14,255 nt of DNA from Xanthobacteraceae bacterium (lineage in GTDB: Bacteria > Pseudomonadota > Alphaproteobacteria > Rhizobiales > Xanthobacteraceae). Below are positions 7,216 to 14,028 of the stretch, piece after piece (position 1 is the first letter of the stretch; every line of letters begins with the position of its first letter). Both the position numbers and the translations under genes were made by a program. A model generated the notes under the pieces. The model did not search any database. It was not told the origin of the DNA and saw only the letters and a list, made by a program, of their open reading frames with translations. Location of the stretch: NCBI GenBank assembly GCA_030036975.1, contig JASHSE010000036.1, positions 1 through 14,255 on the forward strand, written 5' to 3'.

Positions 7216-7326
7216 TCGGCAAGCGCGCTGTCTCGCGCCGCGGCCGCCAGTCCCGCGCCCGCAATCGACGTGTTCTGATAAGGTCGGCGCGCGGCGTCAA
7301 TCGCCGCAAGGCGCGGCCCGACCGGC

Positions 7327-8019
7327 ATGAGTTCGAACCTGCAGCAATCGCGCGCTTTCTTTGGACGGCGCAAAGGTCACAAACTGCGGCCGCGCCAAGC
7401 GCAACTTATTGACGCGCTGCTGCCGCATCTCGCAATCGACATCGCCCGGCCCGCTCCTGCCGATTTGCGCACGCTGTTTGCAGCGCCGGTCGCGAACGTC
7501 GCATTGGACATCGGCTTTGGCGGCGGCGAGGCGCTGATCGCCCAGGCGAAGGCATCGCCGACGACCGGCTTCTTGGGCGTCGAGCCCTTTATCAATGGCA
7601 TGGCCAAGGCGCTGGCGGGGATCGAGAGCGGGGGCTTGCGCAATATCCGCCTGCATTTCGACGACGCCGTCAGCCTCATCGCCTGGCTTCCCGACGCCGC
7701 GCTGACGCGCATCGAGCTCGTTCATCCCGATCCATGGCCGAAGCGCCGGCATTGGAAGCGGCGTTTCGTTCAGGACGAGATGATCGCCCGCTTGGCGCGT
7801 ATCCTGCGCTGCGGCGGCGAACTCCGTTTCGTCACCGATGTCGCGGATTACGCCGCCTGGACGCTGCTGCGCTTTTTACGCTGCGAACAATTTCAATGGA
7901 CGGCGCAATGCGCAGACGATTGGCGCAAGCCATGGCCGAACTTCACGCCCACGCGCTATCACGCCAAGGCGGCGCGCGAGGCACGCGCGTCGTGCTTTCT
8001 GGTTTTCCGCAGAGTCTGA
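7327..8019 (+). CDS. trmB: tRNA (guanine-N7-)-methyltransferase
   Basis: Class I SAM-dependent methyltransferase forming m7G46 in the tRNA variable loop. Motifs are complete: the N-terminal RRKGHKLRPRQ block; SAM-binding motif I DIGFGGGE near residue 63; GVEPF; the catalytic/tRNA-binding HPDPWPKRRHWKRRF starting at His133; RFVTDVADYAAW; and the C-terminal TRYHAKA. Length of 230 aa is typical. The ATG at 7327 gives the expected N-terminus, though only a distant AAGG-like sequence precedes it. The 111-bp gap after metK shows no clear promoter or terminator, so cotranscription with metK is plausible and would pair a SAM maker with a SAM user. The gene is followed by the promoter and leader of the rimP operon. 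Confidence 0.95.
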   Translation: MSSNLQQSRAFFGRRKGHKLRPRQAQLIDALLPHLAIDIARPAPADLRTLFAAPVANVALDIGFGGGEALIAQAKASPTTGFLGVEPFINGMAKALAGIESGGLRNIRLHFDDAVSLIAWLPDAALTRIELVHPDPWPKRRHWKRRFVQDEMIARLARILRCGGELRFVTDVADYAAWTLLRFLRCEQFQWTAQCADDWRKPWPNFTPTRYHAKAAREARASCFLVFRRV

Positions 8020-8079
8020 ACGAGCGTATCACCGCTCCCGGCGAACTCGCCAAGAGCGACCCCTGGCAATTCGCGGCCC

Positions 8080-8107
8080 CTTGCCTTGGCCCGGCGAAGC
8101 GCTATAT
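8080..8107 (+). promoter_or_regulatory. Promoter of the rimP-nusA-infB operon
   Basis: CTTGCC (8080-8085) and CTATAT (8102-8107) are separated by 16 bp. They closely match the alphaproteobacterial housekeeping consensus CTTGAC-N17-CTATAT. The site lies 60 bp after trmB and upstream of a structured leader, so transcription would begin near 8113-8115 and give a leader of about 100 nt before rimP. Confidence 0.6.
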
Positions 8108-8160
8108 TCGGTTCGTCCGTCATGGATACCTCATAACGGTCGGTTGATCCGAACGGTTTT

Positions 8161-8193
8161 GAGAGTGGGTTCCCCCGGGGCCCGCTCTTTTTT
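8161..8193 (+). terminator. Rho-independent terminator / attenuator in the rimP leader
   Basis: AGAGTGGG (8162-8169) pairs with CCCGCTCT (8181-8188), 8 bp with one U-G wobble, around an 11-nt C/G-rich loop. It is followed directly by a run of six T (8188-8193). This is a good intrinsic terminator. It lies downstream of the rimP promoter and 17 bp before the first possible rimP start, so it could terminate trmB transcripts, attenuate the rimP operon, or both. A smaller hairpin (8137-8155) sits just upstream. Confidence 0.75.
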
Positions 8194-8210
8194 GTTACCT
8201 CAAGGCCGAT

Positions 8211-8939
8211 GTGAAGCCCTGCCGGACGGTTCGCAGGATGAACGGCCAGAATACGATGGACGACAGTCCCGCTTTCGCTGCTACGCGCTTTGCCGACGAA
8301 CCGCGGCTCATCACCGAGCCGGGGCGGGCGGCGCGCGTCGCGGCGCTGGCCGAGCCGGTGCTGGCCGGCCTCGGCTATCGGCTGGTGCGGGTGCGCATAT
8401 CGGGCTTTGCCGGCTGCACCGTCCAGATCATGGCCGAGCGGCCCGACGGCACGATGGCGATCGAGGATTGCGAGGCCGTTTCGCGGGCACTCTCGCCGGT
8501 ATTCGACGCCGCCGACCCGATCGAAGGCTCGTATCGCCTTGAGATTTCGTCGCCCGGCATCGACCGGCCGCTGGTCCGGCGCTCCGACTTCGACCGCTAT
8601 GCCGGCCATTTGGCGCAAGTGGAGATGGCGGTCCCGATCGAGGGACGCCGCCGCTTTCGCGGCGACCTCGCCGGCACCGAAGGCGATTGCGTACGGCTTC
8701 TCTGCGCGGCGCCGGGATCCGAGCCCGCCGACGTTTTGCTGCGCATCGACGACATGACCGAAGCAAGGCTTGTCCTCACCGATGCGCTCGTTGCGCAAGC
8801 GCTGCGGCGGAGCAAGCAGGACGAGCGCAGGAGCAAAGGCGGCAACGGCTCGGCTCTGCGCCGCGATACGGAAAGTGACACGGACATTCACGCCGCGCCG
8901 GAACGCATCCGGCGCACGCCTCAACCCGATGGAGACTGA
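8211..8939 (+). CDS. rimP: Ribosome maturation factor RimP
   Basis: Cytoplasmic 30S assembly factor that acts early in maturation of the small subunit. The conserved N-terminal domain runs from about residue 32 (LITEPGRAARVAALAEPVLAGLGYRLVRVRISG) through AIEDCEAVSRALSPVFD to EISSPGIDRPLVRRSDF, followed by the C-terminal SH3-like domain. The last ~40 residues are a charged, low-complexity extension (KQDERRSKGGNGSALRRDTES...) seen in rhizobial RimP and absent from E. coli. The start is uncertain. GTG at 8211 has CAAGG 5 nt upstream, while ATG at 8238 and 8256 lack a well-placed ribosome binding site, but 8256 would give the N-terminal length usual in Bradyrhizobium. nusA follows 3 bp after the stop. 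Together with nusA, ylxR, infB and rbfA this forms a classical ribosome assembly and initiation operon. Confidence 0.95.
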   Translation: MKPCRTVRRMNGQNTMDDSPAFAATRFADEPRLITEPGRAARVAALAEPVLAGLGYRLVRVRISGFAGCTVQIMAERPDGTMAIEDCEAVSRALSPVFDAADPIEGSYRLEISSPGIDRPLVRRSDFDRYAGHLAQVEMAVPIEGRRRFRGDLAGTEGDCVRLLCAAPGSEPADVLLRIDDMTEARLVLTDALVAQALRRSKQDERRSKGGNGSALRRDTESDTDIHAAPERIRRTPQPDGD

Positions 8940-8942
8940 AAC

Positions 8943-10547
8943 ATGGCGACGGTAAGCGCCAACAAACTGGAACTGTTACAGATCGCCGATGCGGTGGCGC
9001 GAGAGAAGGCGATCGACCGCAAGATCGTCCTCGCCGCCATGGAGGACGCGATCGCCAAGGCGGCGCGCTCGCGCTACGGCAGCGAAACCGAAGTGCGCGC
9101 CGAGATCGATCCCAAGAGCGGCGAACTGCATCTGTCGCGCCATATGCTGGTCGTCGAGACGGTGGAAAATCCCGCCACTCAGATCAGCCTCGAGGACGCG
9201 CGCCGGCGTCATCCCGCAGCGCAGATCGGCGACACCATCGCCGATCCGCTGCCGCCGCTGCCGTTCGGCCGCATCGCCGCGCAGTCGGCCAAGCAGGTGA
9301 TCGTGCAGAAGGTGCGCGAGGCGGAGCGCGATCGGCAATACGAGGAGTTCAAGGACCGCATCAGCGACATCGTCAACGGCATCGTCAAGCGGGTGGAATA
9401 CGGCAACGTGGTGGTCGATCTCGGCCGCGGCGAAGCGGTGGTGCGGCGTGACGAGATGCTGCCGCGCGAGCAGTTCCGCAACGGCGATCGTATTCGCGCC
9501 TATATCTACGACGTTCGCCGCGAGCAGCGCGGGCCGCAAATCTTTTTGTCGCGCACCCATCCTGAATTCATGGCGAAGCTGTTCGCGCAGGAAGTGCCGG
9601 AAATCTACGACGAGATCGTCGAGATCAAGGCGGTGGCGCGTGATCCGGGCTCGCGCGCCAAGATCGCGGTGGTGTCGCGCGACTCGTCGGTCGACCCGGT
9701 CGGCGCCTGCGTCGGCATGCGCGGTTCGCGCGTGCAGGCGGTGGTCAACGAGCTGCAGGGCGAGAAGATCGACATCATTCCCTGGTCGCCGGAAATCGCC
9801 ACCTTCGTGGTCAATGCACTGGCCCCCGCCGAAGTCAGCAAGGTGGTGATCGACGAGGAGCGCGATCGCATCGAGGTCGTCGTTCCCGATCAGCAGCTTT
9901 CGCTCGCCATCGGCCGGCGCGGCCAGAACGTTCGGCTTGCTTCGCAGCTCACCGGCAAGGACATCGACATCCTTACCGAGCAGGAGGAATCGGAGCGGCG
10001 GCAGAAGGAGTTCGAGACCCGCACCCACATCTTCGTCGACGCGCTCAATGTCGACGAAGTGATCGGCCAGCTGCTGGCCTCTGAAGGCTTCAGTTCGGTC
10101 GAGGACTTGGCGCTGGTCGAGTTGAAAGAAATCGCCGGCATCGAAGGCTTCGACGAGGACACCGCGCAAGAGTTGCAAAACCGCGCGCGCGATTATTTGG
10201 CCAAGATCGAGGCCGAGCAGGACGCCAAACGCAAGGAGCTCGGCGTCGAAGACGCTCTCAAGGAGGTGCCGGGCGTCACCACCGCGATGCTGGTCCGCTT
10301 CGGCGAGAGCGACATCAAGACAGTCGAAGATCTTGCCGGCTGCGCCACCGACGATCTGGTCGGCTGGACCGAGCGCAAGGACGGCGAGGCCGTGCGCCAA
10401 GCCGGCATTCTCGACGGCTTCGAGCTGACGCGCGATGACGCCGAGACTATCATCGTACAAGCCCGGCTGAAGGCTGGGTGGATCACCGAGGCCGATTTGG
10501 CGCCGCCTCCAGCCGCGGCCGACGCGGCCGCCCCGGCACAGGCCTGA
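8943..10547 (+). CDS. nusA: Transcription termination/antitermination factor NusA
   Basis: RNA polymerase-binding factor controlling pausing, intrinsic and Rho termination, and rRNA antitermination. Domains in order are: an N-terminal RNAP-binding domain (1-130); S1 (about 137-200, IVNGIVKRVEYGNVVVDLG); KH1 (about 205-290, with VGMRGSRVQAVVNELQGEKIDI); KH2 (about 295-360, with AIGRRGQNVRLASQLTG); and two C-terminal acidic helical repeats (about 367-420 and 431-512), as in other proteobacteria. The last residues are an Ala/Pro tail. Length of 534 aa is typical of alphaproteobacteria. ATG at 8943 has GGAG 8 nt upstream, within the end of rimP. NusA can itself influence attenuators, so the terminator hairpin in the rimP leader is a possible site of feedback; this is inference. 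Confidence 0.97.
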   Translation: MATVSANKLELLQIADAVAREKAIDRKIVLAAMEDAIAKAARSRYGSETEVRAEIDPKSGELHLSRHMLVVETVENPATQISLEDARRRHPAAQIGDTIADPLPPLPFGRIAAQSAKQVIVQKVREAERDRQYEEFKDRISDIVNGIVKRVEYGNVVVDLGRGEAVVRRDEMLPREQFRNGDRIRAYIYDVRREQRGPQIFLSRTHPEFMAKLFAQEVPEIYDEIVEIKAVARDPGSRAKIAVVSRDSSVDPVGACVGMRGSRVQAVVNELQGEKIDIIPWSPEIATFVVNALAPAEVSKVVIDEERDRIEVVVPDQQLSLAIGRRGQNVRLASQLTGKDIDILTEQEESERRQKEFETRTHIFVDALNVDEVIGQLLASEGFSSVEDLALVELKEIAGIEGFDEDTAQELQNRARDYLAKIEAEQDAKRKELGVEDALKEVPGVTTAMLVRFGESDIKTVEDLAGCATDDLVGWTERKDGEAVRQAGILDGFELTRDDAETIIVQARLKAGWITEADLAPPPAAADAAAPAQA

Positions 10548-10564
10548 ACCGATGGAACGTGAGG

Positions 10565-11296
10565 ATGCCGGCCGCGGCTCGACCCATGGAAACAGGCATC
10601 ATGGAACCCGGCATCATGGAAGCTGGTGCGACCCAAGGCGCTGTCGAATTGGACGGCGGGCCGTACGCGCGCGAGCCTGAGCGGCTGTGCGTTGTCACGC
10701 GCGCGGCTCGGCCAGTGGCCGAGTTGATCCGCTTCGTGATTGGGCCGGACGGCGACGTCGTTCCCGACGTCAAGGGCAGATTGCCGGGCCGCGGTGTCTG
10801 GATCAGCGCCGCACGCGAGACGGTCGAAGCGGCCGTCAAGCGCCATGCCTTTGCTCGCGGTTTCAAGCGCGATGTGCGCGTGCCGGCTGACCTTGCGCGT
10901 CGCACCGAAAAGCTTTTGGAGCAGGGCACGTTGGACGCCCTCGCCATCGCCGGCAAGGCCGGTTTGGTTGCGGCGGGATTCGCCAAAGCCGCTGCGGCCC
11001 TGGAACGAGACGATGTGGTCGCGCTCCTGCATGCCGCGGAGGGTTCGGCCGATGGTGCCCGCAAACTCGAGGCCATCTGGCGGCGCCGGACGACCGAAAA
11101 AGCGCTGCCTATGATCGAATTCCTTACGTCGGCGCAATTGGATTTGGCATTGGGGCGCCCAAATGTGGTACATGCTGCCTTGCTCGCCGGGTCCGCCAGC
11201 GACACGTTTGTGTCGCGTTCGCGGCGCCTCGAGCGGTTTCGGACCGGCAGTGCGAGCGATCGTGGCAATAAGGCCGGGACGGCTGCAGCGCAGTGA
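10565..11296 (+). CDS. ylxR: YlxR (DUF448) - L7Ae-like fusion, RNA-binding protein
   Basis: The DUF448/YlxR domain spans about residues 38-115 (ERLCVVTRAARPVAELIRFVIGPDGDVVPDVKGRLPGRGVWIS), with the family motif GRG followed by an aromatic residue. A second region from about 120 to 205 (LLEQGTLDALAIAGKAGLVAAGFAKAAAALERDDVVALLHAAE) resembles the L7Ae/YlxQ RNA-binding fold, which in Firmicutes is a separate gene beside ylxR. The protein is therefore a natural fusion, usual in alphaproteobacteria. YlxR of Bacillus subtilis binds the RNase P RNA and modulates its activity; the role here is inferred by family. The C-terminus is Arg/Ser-rich. The start is ambiguous because four in-frame ATGs occur at 10565, 10586, 10601 and 10616. 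I use the first. It lies 17 bp after nusA and 12 bp after an out-of-frame ATG. Confidence 0.85.
   Translation: MPAAARPMETGIMEPGIMEAGATQGAVELDGGPYAREPERLCVVTRAARPVAELIRFVIGPDGDVVPDVKGRLPGRGVWISAARETVEAAVKRHAFARGFKRDVRVPADLARRTEKLLEQGTLDALAIAGKAGLVAAGFAKAAAALERDDVVALLHAAEGSADGARKLEAIWRRRTTEKALPMIEFLTSAQLDLALGRPNVVHAALLAGSASDTFVSRSRRLERFRTGSASDRGNKAGTAAAQ
10586..10630 (+). repeat. Three 15-bp tandem repeats carrying in-frame ATGs at the 5' end of ylxR
   Basis: ATGGAAACAGGCATC, ATGGAACCCGGCATC and ATGGAAGCTGGTGCG follow one another without a gap and encode METGI, MEPGI and MEAGA. Units 1 and 2 agree at 13 of 15 positions; unit 3 keeps ATGGAA and GG. Each unit supplies a possible start codon. Confidence 0.8.
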
Positions 11297-11318
11297 CTGA
11301 ACGCTTACATGGATGCGT

Positions 11319-13889
11319 ATGACTGAAACGACGAAAAATACCGGTGAAAAGCTCAGTGTGGCGTCGACCAAAACGCTGACGCTCAAGCGTGGCGGCGTCG
11401 AACAGGGCGTCGTGCGCCAAAGTTTCAGTCACGGCCGCAGCAAGGCGGTGGTGGTCGAGAAGGTCAAGCGCCGCGTCGCGAGCCCCGCCGAAAAAGCCGA
11501 TGGCGGCGCCCCTGCGGTGGCCAAACGGCTGACGCCGACTGCGAAAACTCCGGCGTCCGTGGAAGCAGCACCCGCCGCCGCCCCTCAGACCGGGCTTAAG
11601 CTGGGCGTCGTGCTCCGGCCGCTCACTCAGGCGGAGATCGACGCCCGCGCCTCCGCCCTCGACAAGGCCGAGCAGGTTGAAATCCAGGAACGCGAAGCGG
11701 CAAAGCAACGCGCCGAAGTGGTTCGCCTGCAGCGCGAGGCCGAGCAGAAAGAGCGCGCCGAGGCGGCGGCCCGCAAGGCCCAGGAAGAGCAGCGCCACGC
11801 CCGCGAAGAATCGACCAAGAAAAGAGCCGACGAGCTCGCGCAAAAGCGGCTCGGCGCCGAGGTCGCGCTGGCCAAACCAGGCGCCCGCGTCAACGAAGCC
11901 GAAGAAGAGACCGAGACGCCGCGCACCCGCCGCGGCGCCGGCGGCGTTCCGGCGCGGGCACCGGCGCAACCCAGGCCACAGCGCACCGGCGGCGAAAAGC
12001 GGCGGCGCCAGCTCACTCTCGTCACCGCGCTTTCCGCCGATGAGGAGCGCGAAAAATCCGAAGCAGCATTCCGCCGCCGTGTCCGGCGCCAGACCGGCCA
12101 GCGCGACACCGAGCCCAAGGAAAAAATCATCCGCGAGGTGACGATCCCGGAGACAATCACGATCCAGGAGCTGGCCAACCGCATGGCCGAGCGCTCCGTC
12201 GACGTGGTGCGCCTGCTGATGAAGCAAGGCCACATGGCCAAGAGCACGGACACGATCGACGCCGACACCGCCCAGCTGATCGCCGAGGAGCTCGGCCACA
12301 CGGTGCGGCGCGTCGCCGAGGCTGACATCGAAGAGGGCATGTTCGACGCCGCCGACGATCCGGACAAATTGCAGCCGCGCGCTCCGGTCGTCACCATCAT
12401 GGGCCACGTCGACCACGGCAAGACATCGCTGCTCGACGCCATTCGCTCCACCGAAGTCGCGGCCGGAGAGGCCGGCGGCATCACCCAGCATATCGGCGCC
12501 TATCAGGTCACGTCGCCGTCCGGCGGCCGCATCACCTTCATCGACACGCCCGGCCACGCCGCCTTCACGGCGATGCGTGCGCGCGGCGCCAAGGTCACCG
12601 ACATCGTCGTGCTGGTGGTGGCGGCCGACGACGGCGTGATGCCGCAGACCGTCGAGGCGATCCAGCACGCCAAGGCCGCTCACGTGCCGATCATCGTCGC
12701 CGTCAACAAGATCGATAAGCCCGACGCCAGGCCGGAACGGGTGCGCACCGAACTGTTGCAACACGAAATCCAGGTCGAATCGCTCGGCGGTGATGTGCTC
12801 GAGGTCGATGTTTCCGCCAAGGAAAAGCGCAACCTCGACAAGCTCCTCGAGTCGATCGCGCTGCAGGCCGAAATCCTGCAGCTCAAGGCCAATCCGAACC
12901 GTCCCGCCGAGGGCACCGTCATCGAGGCGCGGCTCGACCGCGGCCGCGGGCCGGTCGCCACCGTGCTGGTGCAGCGCGGCACGCTCAAGCCCGGCGACAT
13001 CGTGTTGGCCGGCTCCGAGTGGGGCCGCGTGCGCGCGCTGATGTCGGACACCGGCCATTCGGTCGTGGCGGCCGGCCCCTCCATGCCGGTCGAAGTTTTG
13101 GGCTTCGGCGGCACGCCCGAGGCCGGCGACCGGCTCGCCGTCGTCGACAGCGAAGCCCGGGCGCGCGAAATCGCCGCCTATCGCGAGCGGCAAAAGCGCG
13201 AAAAGATGGCGGCGCGGCAGACCGGCATGCGCGGCTCGCTCGAGCAGATGATGAATCAGCTCAAGACCGCCGGCCGCAAGGAGTTTCCGCTCGTCATCAA
13301 GGGCGACGTGCAGGGCTCGGTCGAAGCCATCGCCGGCGCGCTGGATAAATTGTCGACCAATGAAGTGGCGGCGCGGGTTCTCTATTCGGGCGTCGGCGCG
13401 ATTACCGAATCCGACGTGACGCTGGCCGAAGCCTCGGACGCCGCGATCATCGGCTTCAACGTGCGCGCCCACAAGGAAGCGCGCGAAGCCGCCGACCAGG
13501 CCGGCATCGAGATTCGCTACTACGACATCATCTACAATCTCGTCGACGACGTGAAGAAGGCGATGTCGGGCATGCTTGCGCCGACGCTGCGCGAGACCAA
13601 GCTCGGCGATGCCACAATCCTTGAAATCTTCAAGGTCTCCAAAGTCGGCAATGTCGCCGGCTGCCGCGTGACCGAGGGCGTGGTCGAGCGCGGCGCCAAC
13701 GTCCGGCTGATCCGCGACAACGTCGTCGTCCATCAGGGCAAGCTGTCGCAGCTCAAACGCTTCAAGGACGACGCGCGCGAAGTCGTCGCCGGCCAGGAAT
13801 GCGGCATGGCATTCGAGAACTATCAGGACATGAAAGTCGGCGACGTGATCGAATGCTATCGGGTGGAAACGGTGCAGCGGACGCTGTGA
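11319..13889 (+). CDS. infB: Translation initiation factor IF-2
   Basis: GTPase that brings fMet-tRNA to the 30S initiation complex and promotes subunit joining. The N-terminus (TETTKNTGEKLSVASTKTLTLKRGGVEQGVVRQSFSHGR) is the alphaproteobacterial type. A long charged, helical and probably coiled segment (about 105-180, AEIDARASALDKAEQ...) and a disordered Arg/Pro stretch follow. Near residue 270 lies the IF2_N-type block IPETITIQELANRMA. G-domain motifs are complete: G1 GHVDHGKTS at residue 362, G2 GGITQHIG, G3 DTPGH, G4 NKID, G5 SAK. The C-terminal domains bind initiator tRNA. Start: ATG at 11319 gives the family's usual N-terminus and has GGA 5 nt upstream; ATG at 11313 adds two residues. 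The gene follows ylxR by about 22 bp. Length of 856 aa is normal for the order. Confidence 0.97.
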   Translation: MTETTKNTGEKLSVASTKTLTLKRGGVEQGVVRQSFSHGRSKAVVVEKVKRRVASPAEKADGGAPAVAKRLTPTAKTPASVEAAPAAAPQTGLKLGVVLRPLTQAEIDARASALDKAEQVEIQEREAAKQRAEVVRLQREAEQKERAEAAARKAQEEQRHAREESTKKRADELAQKRLGAEVALAKPGARVNEAEEETETPRTRRGAGGVPARAPAQPRPQRTGGEKRRRQLTLVTALSADEEREKSEAAFRRRVRRQTGQRDTEPKEKIIREVTIPETITIQELANRMAERSVDVVRLLMKQGHMAKSTDTIDADTAQLIAEELGHTVRRVAEADIEEGMFDAADDPDKLQPRAPVVTIMGHVDHGKTSLLDAIRSTEVAAGEAGGITQHIGAYQVTSPSGGRITFIDTPGHAAFTAMRARGAKVTDIVVLVVAADDGVMPQTVEAIQHAKAAHVPIIVAVNKIDKPDARPERVRTELLQHEIQVESLGGDVLEVDVSAKEKRNLDKLLESIALQAEILQLKANPNRPAEGTVIEARLDRGRGPVATVLVQRGTLKPGDIVLAGSEWGRVRALMSDTGHSVVAAGPSMPVEVLGFGGTPEAGDRLAVVDSEARAREIAAYRERQKREKMAARQTGMRGSLEQMMNQLKTAGRKEFPLVIKGDVQGSVEAIAGALDKLSTNEVAARVLYSGVGAITESDVTLAEASDAAIIGFNVRAHKEAREAADQAGIEIRYYDIIYNLVDDVKKAMSGMLAPTLRETKLGDATILEIFKVSKVGNVAGCRVTEGVVERGANVRLIRDNVVVHQGKLSQLKRFKDDAREVVAGQECGMAFENYQDMKVGDVIECYRVETVQRTL

Positions 13890-13902
13890 GTTCGAATCTC
13901 AC
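13886..13902 (+). other. tRNA T-arm-like hairpin across the infB stop codon
   Basis: GTGAG (13886-13890), TTCGAAT (13891-13897) and CTCAC (13898-13902) form a perfect 5-bp stem with a 7-nt loop that matches the canonical T-loop (T-T-C-purine-A). The infB stop codon (13887-13889) lies in the stem. No matching anticodon arm, D-arm or acceptor 5' strand is present upstream, where infB codes for protein, so this is not a tRNA gene. It may be a tRNA fragment or a chance likeness. Confidence 0.35.
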
Positions 13903-13919
13903 GCTGCCGCTCTCGCAGT

Positions 13920-14000
13920 GTCGTGCCCGCGAATGCGGGGCATCCAGTAAGCGCCAGAGCGAGAGGGGTTACTGGATCGTCCGCATTTGCGGACGATGAC
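13920..14000 (+). repeat. Palindromic intergenic repeat (REP/BIME-like) between infB and rbfA
   Basis: The element is made of two inverted half-sites. ATCCAGTAA (13942-13950) pairs with TTACTGGAT (13969-13977) around an 18-nt loop. The left flank holds a hairpin TGCCCGC/GCGGGGCA (13924-13942, one bulge). The right flank holds a perfect 9-bp hairpin ATCGTCCGC/GCGGACGAT (13976-13997, loop ATTT). The ends GTCGT and ATGAC are also nearly inverted copies. The layout resembles the dispersed extragenic palindromes common in Bradyrhizobium and related genomes (recalled, not searched). No other copy occurs in this window. Confidence 0.75.
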
Positions 14001-14028
14001 AAAATGAAATCGAAAAATGAATTTGCTT

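Noticed and set aside
7216..7326. Terminator or promoter in the metK-trmB gap
   Set aside because: No T-tract hairpin and no convincing -35/-10 pair are visible in these 111 bp.
8976..10460. Long minus-strand open frame opposite nusA
   Set aside because: Same antisense artefact: composition is low in complexity and the plus strand encodes a complete NusA.
10478..10564. Upstream GTG extension of ylxR
   Set aside because: It would overlap nusA by 70 bp and adds an Arg/Gly-rich segment that is nusA read in another frame.
11124..13733. Very long open frame (869 codons) on the minus strand opposite infB
   Set aside because: High GC in third codon positions of infB removes stops on the opposite strand. 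The translation is His/Asp/Gly/Arg-rich without a recognisable domain, while infB is certain.
13820..13910. Complete tRNA gene at the end of infB
   Set aside because: Only the T-arm-like hairpin is present; there is no acceptor, D-arm or anticodon stem, and the upstream bases code for the conserved IF-2 C-terminus.
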